Below are positions 1 to 6,854 of a stretch of 64,000 nt of DNA, in pieces (the stretch's first letter is position 1; each line of letters starts with the position of its first letter). The position numbers were made by a program, and so were the translations under genes. The notes beneath the pieces are model-generated. The model ran no database searches, had not been told where the DNA came from, and was given only the letters and a program-made list of their open reading frames with translations. This stretch comes from Armatimonas rosea (GTDB lineage: Bacteria; Armatimonadota; Armatimonadia; Armatimonadales; Armatimonadaceae): NCBI RefSeq assembly GCF_014202505.1, contig NZ_JACHGW010000004.1, positions 434,001 through 498,000 on the forward strand. The letters are read 5' to 3'.

Positions 1-684
1 CAGCCGCTGGACGAGCCGCTCCCGGACTTGGGGGCCGATCGCGCCGGGGGCATGGCGTAGGATCGCAAAGGCGGTGGTCTCCCCCTGACGAGAGAACGCG
101 CCGACATACCAGCCCAGCGAGCGGCCGTCCTTGCCCTTCCCTGAGCTGCCCGTCTTTCCCCAGAGGGTGACATTGCTATCGACCGAATAGGCCAGGCACT
201 TCTTAACCGTGTTCTGAAGCTCCAGCGGAAACGGCCAGGTTCCCGCACTCAGGCGCTGCATGAGCAGGACATGCTCCACCGGCGAGATCGTGATTGTCCC
301 ATCGTGCCAGGCGAGCGCGGGGTCCTTGCCACTCCAACCACTGCCATAGCCGATCTTCTTCACCCCCGCACGCAGCCGCTCCGCTCCCAGCTTTCGCGCC
401 ACCTGCTGAAAGTACCACTCCGCCGACGTCTCCAGCGCCGTTCGGAGGCTCAGATCACGGTCCCACTCCTTGCGCCCCGACTTCTTCCCCGTAAACTTCC
501 AGAGCTCGTCTGGCCCCTTGACCAGCTTCGCCTCCAGCGCGAGGTGCGCCAAGACAATCTTAAACGTGGAGCAGGGCACAACCCGCTGGTCCAGCCCCAC
601 CCCAAAGCGGGCGATATGGCTCCCCACCACAGTCACAGCGCCTCCCCCCTCACCGGGAAAGTTCTTATCGAAAAGCTCACTCAT
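1..684 (-). CDS. Class D (OXA-type) beta-lactamase-like protein, C-terminus cut by window edge
   Basis: The reading frame is open from ATG at 684 to base 1 (228 residues, no stop), so the last few dozen residues lie outside the window. Motifs are those of class D serine beta-lactamases/BlaR-type penicillin-binding domains: PCSTFK (S39 nucleophile, K42, the lysine that is carboxylated in OXA enzymes), YGS at 113-115 in place of the usual YGN, and LWGKTG with K177-T-G. The second motif, normally SxV, reads S87-A-E in a SAEWYFQ context. No signal peptide is visible: the protein starts MSELFDKNF and S39 sits where it would in a mature enzyme. The start is supported by a GGAAGG stretch about 10 nt upstream. 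It may be a real penicillin-interacting hydrolase or a non-hydrolytic relative; activity cannot be read from sequence. Confidence 0.8.
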   Translation of the reverse strand, partial: MSELFDKNFPGEGGGAVTVVGSHIARFGVGLDQRVVPCSTFKIVLAHLALEAKLVKGPDELWKFTGKKSGRKEWDRDLSLRTALETSAEWYFQQVARKLGAERLRAGVKKIGYGSGWSGKDPALAWHDGTITISPVEHVLLMQRLSAGTWPFPLELQNTVKKCLAYSVDSNVTLWGKTGSSGKGKDGRSLGWYVGAFSRQGETTAFAILRHAPGAIGPQVRERLVQRL

Positions 685-753
685 TGTTTCGTTTCCTTCC
701 GCACCTAGGGTACGGCGACGTGTGGGTGGTCTGCCTCGGGCACGGGCGGAGGT

Positions 754-1653
754 TTATCTACTCCCAAGCAGTAGCTGGCGCACCCCGCTCCGGCCGCCCG
801 CATCGAGTTTCTTAATCAGATTTGCCGCGTGGGTCTTGACGGTCTTCTCTGTGATGCCGAGCCTCTCTCCCAGCTCACGGTAGGTCAGCTCGCCTGCCAG
901 GAGCAGCGCGATCTCCCGCTCGCGCTCCGTGAGCCCTAGGAGAGGATCGCTCTGGGCAGCCCGGGCAATCAAGAGCTCCGCGGTCTCGGTCTGGGCTTGG
1001 GCGATGGTCTGGCAGAGCGGTTCTAGGGCGTAGGCGAGCTCGGGATGCGCCGCGCGAAGCTGCTCGGTCTGGCGGCGGAGGCGACGCAGGGTCTGGGTGA
1101 CGGGCGGCTCGCCAGGCTCTGCTGCGCCAAAGCGGGCGCGGCGCTCCCGGTCCTCGTGCTCCCGGGCCAGCGCGGTCACGAGAATCTCCGCCAGCCCTTC
1201 CAGGAACTGGCACGTGGTCGGGTCGTAGACCCCTTCCGTGTAGGAGAGTAGCGCAAGCACCCCGATCACGCGGCGGTTCTCTAAGAGCGGCGTGACAATC
1301 GCCTCGGCGGAGCGGCGGCTCGTGTCGCCAAACGCGCGGCCTCGGTGCAAGAGCAGCGCTCTATCGGTCTGGGACCAGTAGGTCTTTTTGTGCTTCACGA
1401 TCCACGCCGTCAGCCCCTCGGGCGAGAACGTGTTCACATTGGGATCGTCGATCTCGTGGCCGTCCCAGTTGTACGGGTAGACAATCGCGCTCTCCCCCTG
1501 GCGAAACCCGATATAGAACGAGTCCACGGGCACCAGCTCCGCTGCCGTGGTGCGTGTGAGGTGGTAGAGCAGGTAGCGGCTCACCCGCGCTGCCGCAAGC
1601 AGGCGTGTATCGGCTTGCTGGAGTACAGAGGAAACAGTCACGGATATAAACAA
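754..1653 (-). CDS. GAF-domain LuxR-family transcriptional regulator
   Basis: A 299-residue frame. Roughly residues 20-165 resemble a GAF-type sensor (IVTPLLENRRVIGVLALLS is typical of the GAF core), residues 165-230 are charged and probably helical, and the C-terminus is a LuxR/FixJ helix-turn-helix: LTEREREIALLLAGELTYRELGERLGI followed by TEKTVKTHAANLIKKL. It should bind DNA in response to an unknown small molecule or partner sensed by the GAF domain; there is no receiver domain. The longest frame begins at a TTG (1653) that overlaps the upstream terminator T-run, so the true start is probably one of the GTG codons slightly downstream. No cognate kinase or obvious target is adjacent. Confidence 0.8.
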   Translation of the reverse strand: MFISVTVSSVLQQADTRLLAAARVSRYLLYHLTRTTAAELVPVDSFYIGFRQGESAIVYPYNWDGHEIDDPNVNTFSPEGLTAWIVKHKKTYWSQTDRALLLHRGRAFGDTSRRSAEAIVTPLLENRRVIGVLALLSYTEGVYDPTTCQFLEGLAEILVTALAREHEDRERRARFGAAEPGEPPVTQTLRRLRRQTEQLRAAHPELAYALEPLCQTIAQAQTETAELLIARAAQSDPLLGLTEREREIALLLAGELTYRELGERLGITEKTVKTHAANLIKKLDAGGRSGVRQLLLGSR

Positions 1654-1680
1654 AGCCGCCCCCCGGGCCTGGGGGGCGGC
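1645..1680 (-). terminator. Intrinsic terminator of the isomerase/epimerase gene
   Basis: Just after the stop codon at 1690 the minus strand reads a 26-nt GC hairpin (GCCGCCCCCC / GGGGGGCGGC, 1655-1680) followed by TTTGTTTAT. It should end minus-strand transcription from 2691 and insulate the LuxR gene. Confidence 0.8.
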
Positions 1681-1689
1681 GCATCGAAG

Positions 1690-2691
1690 CTAGTCCTTGG
1701 CCCAGAACATGGGGCCGGGCTTCTCGGCGATCACGGAGCGCTTGAGGACATCGAGTGCCTTGTGGAGGCCCTCGGCGCTGGACATCAGGCCGTCCTCGTG
1801 CTCGATGGAGAGGACGTAGTCGTAGCCGACCGTGCGCAGGACACTGACAAAGTCCTTCCACCAGGCTTCGTCATGGCCGTAGCCCACCGAGCGGAAGACC
1901 CACGAGCGGTTGGCGATATCGCCGTAGCTCTGGGTGTCCAGGTTACCGTTGCGGCCCGAGTTCTGCGGGTCGATCCGGGTATCCTTGGCGTGGCAGTGGA
2001 ACAGCGCCCCTGCCTCCCCGATCTCACGAACTGCGGCCAGTGGGTCGATCCCCTGCCACCAGAGGTGCGACGGGTCAAAGTTGGCGCCGATCCGGTCCCC
2101 CGCCACTTTTCGCAGGCGCAGGAGGGTCTCGTTGTTGTAGCAGATAAAGCCGGGGTGCATCTCGATCGCAAAGACACAGTTGTGCTGCTTCAGGAAGCGG
2201 TTCTGGGCGCGCCAGTAGCGCGCGGCGACCTTCCACTGGTAGTCCAGGATATCGCGGAACTCATCGGGCCAGGCGCAGGTGACCCAGTTGGGGTTCTTGG
2301 CGCGGGCGGAGTCGCCGGGGCAGCCGGAGAAGCCATTGACAGTCGCCTGGGGCATGATGCCATCGCCGTGCAGCGCCTCGGCGAGGAGGACAGCATCGGT
2401 GAAGGCCTCGTGGTGCTCGTCGGCGATCTTCTTATTGGGGTGCAGCGGGTTGCCGTGCACGGAGATCGCGGAGAGGATCAGGCCACGGCTCTCGATCGCC
2501 TTGACAAGCTGCTTGCGCTTGCCGGCATCGGTGGCGAGGGTCTTTGCTCCGCCCAGGTCGTCGAGGTGTCGGCTCCCCGGGTACGCTCCTCCGCCCAGCT
2601 CCACGGACTGGATTCCGGCCTCGGCGATATAGTCAAGCGCTGCCTCGATCGGGCGATCGTGGAACAGCGCGGTGAAGATTCCGATCTTCAT
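1690..2691 (-). CDS. Sugar phosphate isomerase/epimerase family (xylose isomerase-like TIM barrel)
   Basis: 333 residues starting MKIGIFTALFHDRPIEAALDYIAEAGIQSVELGG, the usual first strand-helix unit of AP-endonuclease family 2/xylose-isomerase-like barrels. Metal-ligand-type positions are recognisable: an E in FAIEMHPGF, an H/D pair in NFDPSHLWWQG, H in LFHCHAKDTR and a late E in LSIEHEDG. These proteins interconvert or dehydrate sugars and inositol derivatives; the substrate is not predictable. The start is supported by AAGGAAAG about 9 nt upstream. It lies 71 bp downstream of the 2763-4094 gene in the same direction, separated by a hairpin, and ends in its own terminator. Confidence 0.85.
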   Translation of the reverse strand: MKIGIFTALFHDRPIEAALDYIAEAGIQSVELGGGAYPGSRHLDDLGGAKTLATDAGKRKQLVKAIESRGLILSAISVHGNPLHPNKKIADEHHEAFTDAVLLAEALHGDGIMPQATVNGFSGCPGDSARAKNPNWVTCAWPDEFRDILDYQWKVAARYWRAQNRFLKQHNCVFAIEMHPGFICYNNETLLRLRKVAGDRIGANFDPSHLWWQGIDPLAAVREIGEAGALFHCHAKDTRIDPQNSGRNGNLDTQSYGDIANRSWVFRSVGYGHDEAWWKDFVSVLRTVGYDYVLSIEHEDGLMSSAEGLHKALDVLKRSVIAEKPGPMFWAKD

Positions 2692-2721
2692 GTGTTGTTT
2701 CTTTCCTTGTTGAAATTTATC

Positions 2722-2741
2722 GCGCTCTAGGCTAAGAGCGC
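2722..2741 (-). terminator. Hairpin between two minus-strand genes (possible weak terminator or attenuator)
   Basis: A perfect 7-bp stem GCGCTCT/AGAGCGC with a 6-nt loop, followed on the minus strand by GATAAATTT. It lies between the stop at 2763 and the start at 2691. With only a short T-rich tail, termination is plausible but not certain. Confidence 0.5.
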
Positions 2742-2762
2742 AGCGGTCTCTAGCGCTTGTTT

Positions 2763-4094
2763 CTACACCCGGAGGCGCTTCTCCTCCAGATCGAGCCGGT
2801 AGAGAATCTGGTTATAGTTGTAGCGCGGGGTCGGATCGGGGTTTCCGGAGAACGTATTGACATAGGTCCCCTCGAAGTAGACATAACGTCCCCGGTCAAA
2901 GTACGGGTGCTGTGTCACGTTGTAGAAATCCATCTTTTCGTGCGTGACAATCTTCACCGCCTTGTCCCAGGGCCCCAACAGACTCGGTGCCTCGGCGTAC
3001 CAGACCTCGCCCACATTCGACGACTTCCCGCGCATTTGGAGCACGAGCATCACCCAGCGCTTCCGGTAGGCGTTCCAGTAGACCGAGCCCCCGTGGTTCT
3101 GGACCGGCGCGCCCGTCTTGGCATCCCGCAGGCGCAGCCTTGGCTCGGCGAGCCGCTCGTAGTTCTTGAGGTCTTTGAGCGCGGCAAGAGTTGGTTTCAC
3201 ACGGACACAGGGAAGCGGCGCGCCACCATCGTAGGTGCCGTAGAGCCAGTCGTCGTAGAGGAACGGGTGCCCCGTCAGCGGCTCGGGCTTGGTGGGATCG
3301 AACTCCACAACCGGCTCAAAGCAGGCTTTCGTGTCGTTGAAGACTGCGAGTCCGCGCTCGACACAGGTCCCCAGGTCCTTCATCCGGCTGTAGAAACAAA
3401 CGAGCTTCTCGCCACCATCCACCACCGCCAGCCCCGTGATCCAGACCGGGCCGGGGCCTTTGGGGCTCGGGAACATCGGGCGAGAGAACCACGTTTTCGG
3501 GTCGGTGAAGTAGCGCAGACGAATCGCTTGGTCGGGGTTGTCGCGCGGGTCGGAGGTCGCGCCGGCGGTGCCAAACTGCCCCAGCGGGTACTCCGGCCGC
3601 GCTGTGTCCCCCCAGAACCAGTAGAGCTTGCCTTTGTAGGGTGCCACGAGCACGGAGTCTTGCCCCATGACCCGCCCATTGAGCTGGCTCACCCCCGCCG
3701 GGATCGGCTTGCCCAGCAGGAGGGAGTCCCGGTAGATTCCCTCTCCGGTGACTCGGTAGAGACGCTCCGCAATGTTGGTTCGGGGCAGCTTTATTGTCGC
3801 GGTCTCCCCCGCCTTGGGCGTGAGCACCAGCCCCTCGTAGCCGAAGCCATCTTTGGGGTAGGCGTAGCCGTGGCTCTTGACCGAGAACCAGACCTTGGTC
3901 TCCATCAGGCCGGGCTCGTAGAACGCGATCCAGCCGGCGCTATCGGTGATAAAGCGCAGGTCGCTGGTGGTGCGTAGCTCGACCAAGGGGACCCCGCGCC
4001 CGGTCTCTGCATCGACAACGCGGATTCCGAAGTACCCTGCCCGTTGGAGGGGCAGGGCTGGAGAGCCTTCGGCTGCAAAGGCCGTTCCGGCCAT
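2763..4094 (-). CDS. Conserved protein of unknown function, beta-propeller/glycosidase-like
   Basis: About 443 residues. The first ~120 residues look like a beta-sandwich (VRVVDAETGRGVPLVELRTTSD, an Ig/carboxypeptidase-regulatory-like start). The rest carries repeated W/D-rich strands (KLYWFWGDTARPEYPLG, NHGGSVYWNAYRKRWVMLV, YFEGTYVNTFSG) typical of five-bladed propeller glycosidase folds. I cannot name a substrate. The chosen ATG at 4094 has AGAGGAA 8 nt upstream; an in-frame ATG six codons earlier (4112) lacks this. The first ~20 residues (AGTAFAAEGSPALPLQRAGY) are encoded by a palindromic repeat (4035-4184), so the native N-terminus may have been replaced or extended by the element. No convincing signal peptide is seen. 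Confidence 0.65.
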   Translation of the reverse strand: MAGTAFAAEGSPALPLQRAGYFGIRVVDAETGRGVPLVELRTTSDLRFITDSAGWIAFYEPGLMETKVWFSVKSHGYAYPKDGFGYEGLVLTPKAGETATIKLPRTNIAERLYRVTGEGIYRDSLLLGKPIPAGVSQLNGRVMGQDSVLVAPYKGKLYWFWGDTARPEYPLGQFGTAGATSDPRDNPDQAIRLRYFTDPKTWFSRPMFPSPKGPGPVWITGLAVVDGGEKLVCFYSRMKDLGTCVERGLAVFNDTKACFEPVVEFDPTKPEPLTGHPFLYDDWLYGTYDGGAPLPCVRVKPTLAALKDLKNYERLAEPRLRLRDAKTGAPVQNHGGSVYWNAYRKRWVMLVLQMRGKSSNVGEVWYAEAPSLLGPWDKAVKIVTHEKMDFYNVTQHPYFDRGRYVYFEGTYVNTFSGNPDPTPRYNYNQILYRLDLEEKRLRV

Positions 4095-4184
4095 GGTTCT
4101 GTTCCTCTTCATGGGCCGGGTACCCTCTGGGTGGCCCTTCGCAGCGCGAAGCGCTCTCCAGCCCCCCCGCTCTAACCAGGGGGG
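4035..4184. repeat. Palindromic element, family 1 (~150 bp copy)
   Basis: An imperfect palindrome. The left end holds a hairpin (CCCTGCCC..GGGGCAGGG) then GCTGGAGAGC; the right end holds GCTCTCCAGC then a hairpin with the CCGCTCTAACC motif also found in the copies at 25717 and 40643. The internal string CCTTCGGCTGCAAAG followed by CCGTTCCGG is shared with the copy at 45261. It ends two bases before the nitroreductase stop codon and covers the start codon and first residues of the 2763-4094 gene. Confidence 0.75.
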
Positions 4185-4185
4185 A

Positions 4186-4785
4186 CTAAAACGCGGGTGT
4201 CTCCCACTCGGTGAAGACCGTCGCGCTCAGGGGCTTGCGGGCACGGGTCGGGTTGTTGTGGCGCTCGCGCTGCTTTTCGTCGTCGAGGAGCTCCGCCTCG
4301 CCCAGATAGCCCAGCGCGATCATCGACTGCGGTGCGAAGTCCTCGGGGATGGCGAAGAGCTCCTGCGCCTTGGCGGCATCGAAGCCCCCCATCTGGTGGA
4401 GGTAGAGCCCGTTGGAGGCCGCCTGCGCGGTGAGCTGGCCCACTGCCTGGCCCACATCGTACGAGGCAAACCGGTTCTCCGCGCCGTTGTAGGTAAAGGT
4501 CTTCTTGGCGACCCCTAGGATCAGCACGGGTGCCTTGCTCGCCCAGGAGTGGTTGGCTGGGACTAGCGTGCTGGCCAGCTTCTCAAAGGTCTCCGGGTGG
4601 GTCTCTTTCACCCCCACAATAAAGCGCCAGGGCTCCTCGCCAAAGCAGGAGGCAGACCAGCGCGCGGCCTCAAAGAGCGAGAGAAGGAGCTCCTCGGGGA
4701 CGGGCTTGGGGTCGAAGGCGAGGGGGCTCCAGCGCTGGCGCAGTGCGCCAAGAATCGGGTGGTCGTTGAGGGTGGGTTTATCCAT
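4186..4785 (-). CDS. Nitroreductase family protein (FMN-dependent oxidoreductase)
   Basis: 199 residues from ATG 4785. It begins HPILGALRQRWSPLAFDPKPVPEELLLSLFEAARWSASCFGEEPWRFIVG, the standard nitroreductase start with the FMN-phosphate-binding RxSxxxF-type motif and the SxxNxQPW-like segment, here SASCFGEEPW. Later YDVGQAVGQLTAQAASNGLYLHQMGGFD matches the family core, and the C-terminus has a RHNNPTRARKPLS motif. It likely reduces a quinone, nitro compound or other electrophile with NAD(P)H. The start is 5 nt after the stop of the upstream Mur-ligase-like gene (4791), so the two are probably translationally coupled; a longer frame to 4812 would overlap that gene. Confidence 0.88.
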   Translation of the reverse strand: MDKPTLNDHPILGALRQRWSPLAFDPKPVPEELLLSLFEAARWSASCFGEEPWRFIVGVKETHPETFEKLASTLVPANHSWASKAPVLILGVAKKTFTYNGAENRFASYDVGQAVGQLTAQAASNGLYLHQMGGFDAAKAQELFAIPEDFAPQSMIALGYLGEAELLDDEKQRERHNNPTRARKPLSATVFTEWETPAF

Positions 4786-4790
4786 GGTAC

Positions 4791-6212
4791 TCAAGACCCC
4801 AAACTGCCCCAAACAGTTCCGGCCACCCGTGGAATCGCGCCGTCAAATCCCCCGCTTGTCTCAAAGAGAATCACATCGTCGGCGACCGAGACATCCGCCT
4901 TGAGCGCACTGAGCAGGGCATCGGCGGAGCTGACAGTCTTGACTCCCACCCCGCTGGCCTCGATCCGGGCTGCGATCTCCGCCTGGGAGAGCTGGGAGTG
5001 GGTCGCGGCACCGTGGGCAGGCGGCTGGAACAGGTAGACCCGCTCGACCCCGGCAAAGAGCGTGTTGTACCAGCCGATCGCCTCGCGGTTGCGGAAGCTG
5101 AAGGTGTGGGGCTCGAAGCAGACCCGGACCCGCTTGCCCGGAAAGCTCTGCAAGATCGTCGTGATCCCCGCGCGGCACTTGGCGTAGCTGGAGCCAAAGT
5201 CGTTGTAGACGGGCGGAAGTGTTGCGGGGTTGAGCCGCTCCAGCCGCCGCCGCACCCCCGAGAAGGCAGCCACGCCCGCGGCGAGCTCCTCCGGCGAGAC
5301 TAGCCCCAGCTCGATCAGGAGTGCCGAGACCCCGACAATGTTCTCCACACTATGGTCCCCGAGCTGGCGCGTGGTGAGCTGGCAGACCTCCGTGCCTTGG
5401 TGACAGAGGGTAAAGCGTGTCAGGCCGCTGTCGCGCTGGATCTGAGTCGCGTACCAGTCGGTGTCCTCGTGCTCCTCGCGAGCGTACCAGACCACCTGTG
5501 CCCGCGCATTCTCCATCACGTGGCCCAGGTTGGCCCCCGTGGCGCAGGCGACAATCAGGCCGCTCTCGGGGAGGCTTGTCACGAGCTGGGCAAACGGACG
5601 AAGGTAGTCATCGAGCTTGGGAAAGACATTGACATGATCGTGCTCGCCCGAGGTCACCAGGAGCGCCTGGGCCTGGTAGAACAGGAACTTGCTCCGGTTG
5701 TCCCAGTTGGCGGCGGGGTACTCATCGCCCTCTAGGACAAACTCGCTGCCATTGCCCAGGTGCCCGTTGTCGGGGAAGTCTAGTGCCTCGGCCCCGATAA
5801 AGTACGACGGGTCCTTTCCGGCGTGGCGCAGCACATGGGCCAGCAGCGCGGTGCAGCTCGACTTGCCAAAGCTCCCCGCCACCACCAGCGAGGTCCGCTC
5901 CCCCAAGAGCTCCGCGATCGCCTCGGGAAAAGAGAGCACGCGCTTGCCCGACTCCAGGGCCGCTGCCACTTCTTCGTTTTGCTCAGGGACGAGCTTGGCG
6001 TGCTTGCCGATCACGATCCAGTCGGCGTCTTCGGGGATGTTGTCGGCGCGGTAGCCAATGGCGCAGGGAATGCCGTAGCGCTGGATCACGTGGGAGATCG
6101 GGGGATAGAAACCCTCATCGGAACCGGAGACGCTCCAGTCGGCATCAAGAAGCAGCTTTGCGACCGCGCTCATCCCCGCGCCGCAGAGCCCGATAAAGTG
6201 TGCATGAGGCAT
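4791..6212 (-). CDS. Divergent Mur ligase, Mpl/MurC-like
   Basis: 473 residues with the Mur ligase three-domain layout. N-terminal Rossmann: HFIGLCGAGMSAVAKLLLDADWSVSGSDEGFYPP, as in Mpl, the ligase that reattaches murein tripeptide to UDP-MurNAc. Central ATPase: SLVVAGSFGKSSCTALLAHVL, and LEGDEYPAANWDNRSKFLFYQ, close to the Mpl EGDEYDTAFFDKRSKF region, then a DHVNVFP segment. C-terminal domain: RVCFEPHTFSFRN. Two signatures differ from Mpl and MurC: the P-loop is GSFGKSS where GTHGKTT is usual, and the C-domain motif DDFAHHP appears as NDFGSSY. So a murein-recycling role is likely by family but substrate or activity may have changed. A TAAAAT box lies 7 nt before the ATG and no Shine-Dalgarno is seen. 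Confidence 0.75.
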   Translation of the reverse strand: MPHAHFIGLCGAGMSAVAKLLLDADWSVSGSDEGFYPPISHVIQRYGIPCAIGYRADNIPEDADWIVIGKHAKLVPEQNEEVAAALESGKRVLSFPEAIAELLGERTSLVVAGSFGKSSCTALLAHVLRHAGKDPSYFIGAEALDFPDNGHLGNGSEFVLEGDEYPAANWDNRSKFLFYQAQALLVTSGEHDHVNVFPKLDDYLRPFAQLVTSLPESGLIVACATGANLGHVMENARAQVVWYAREEHEDTDWYATQIQRDSGLTRFTLCHQGTEVCQLTTRQLGDHSVENIVGVSALLIELGLVSPEELAAGVAAFSGVRRRLERLNPATLPPVYNDFGSSYAKCRAGITTILQSFPGKRVRVCFEPHTFSFRNREAIGWYNTLFAGVERVYLFQPPAHGAATHSQLSQAEIAARIEASGVGVKTVSSADALLSALKADVSVADDVILFETSGGFDGAIPRVAGTVWGSLGS

Positions 6213-6219
6213 AAATGGA

Positions 6220-6225
6220 ATTTTA
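6220..6225 (-). promoter_or_regulatory. -10 box (TAAAAT) for the Mur-ligase gene, leaderless geometry
   Basis: TAAAAT on the minus strand ends 7 nt before the ATG at 6212, placing the expected transcription start at or next to the A of ATG. Confidence 0.55.
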
Positions 6226-6248
6226 TCGCAGGCTCTCGAACTCTGCCT

Positions 6249-6854
6249 TTAGAACGGCTCACGCCCCAAAAGCTCCGTGAGCCGGCGGCGTTGCTTCCCA
6301 TCCAGCACCTGTGCCGCGACTCGCCATTTTTTGGTATCGAGTTGCTGATCTTGCGCGACGCACCAGTCGTTCACGGCCTTGACCTGCGGCGCCGTGAGGT
6401 GCCCAAAGTTCCATGGAGACTTCGACCCCGATGGCGGGACATGGTGCGCCTTCATGTAGGCAAGCCGCTCCGCCAGATGCGCCTTCTGCAGCGACTCCCA
6501 GGCATTATGTAGACGCTTGTTCTGCTGCGGAGTGAGCTTGAGCGCTTCCGATGCCATCAAGATCGCCTCCGCTCCCCTCTGCCAGAGCGTTCGCGCCACC
6601 AGTCCCCGCCGCTGCTCGGGTGTTAGTGTCACTGTTTTTAGGCGTAGATTCACACGGCCAGCCAGCTTCCCCGCCGGCGAGATCTGCTCCGCTCGCAGCC
6701 CGGGGTTCTCCGCAAGCTCTGCCCGAAGCTGCGCCCCTGCCTCGCGCTCCCGCCTCGCAATCTCCGCTCGCTGGTTGGCGGAGAGCTTGAGTGCTGCTTG
6801 CACCGCAGGGTCGCGCAGAAGGTTGTAGTCGGGCTCAATTTCGTCGCTTGGCAT
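6249..6854 (-). CDS. LTxxQ-repeat protein of unknown function
   Basis: 201 residues from ATG 6854. It contains five or so spaced motifs of the LTxxQ kind (LKLSANQRAEI, VTLTPEQRRGL, LKLTPQQNKRL, LTAPQVKAV, VLDGKQRRRL), each starting a predicted helix. That resembles Spy/CpxP-like and planctomycete helical repeat proteins, but no signal peptide is present. Its ATG overlaps the TAA of the radical SAM gene (TAATG), so it is translationally coupled to it and probably acts with it. It is far too long and too charged to look like a RiPP precursor. No catalytic motif is visible. Confidence 0.7.
   Translation of the reverse strand: MPSDEIEPDYNLLRDPAVQAALKLSANQRAEIARREREAGAQLRAELAENPGLRAEQISPAGKLAGRVNLRLKTVTLTPEQRRGLVARTLWQRGAEAILMASEALKLTPQQNKRLHNAWESLQKAHLAERLAYMKAHHVPPSGSKSPWNFGHLTAPQVKAVNDWCVAQDQQLDTKKWRVAAQVLDGKQRRRLTELLGREPF

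Noticed and set aside
1345-3977. Long plus-strand frames of 461 and 406 residues
   Set aside because: They mirror the isomerase-like and propeller-like minus-strand genes, which have coherent domains and ribosome sites.
6249-6854. The LTxxQ protein as a RiPP precursor for the radical SAM enzyme
   Set aside because: It is 201 residues, highly charged, helical and without a leader/core layout or clustered Cys/Ser/Thr.
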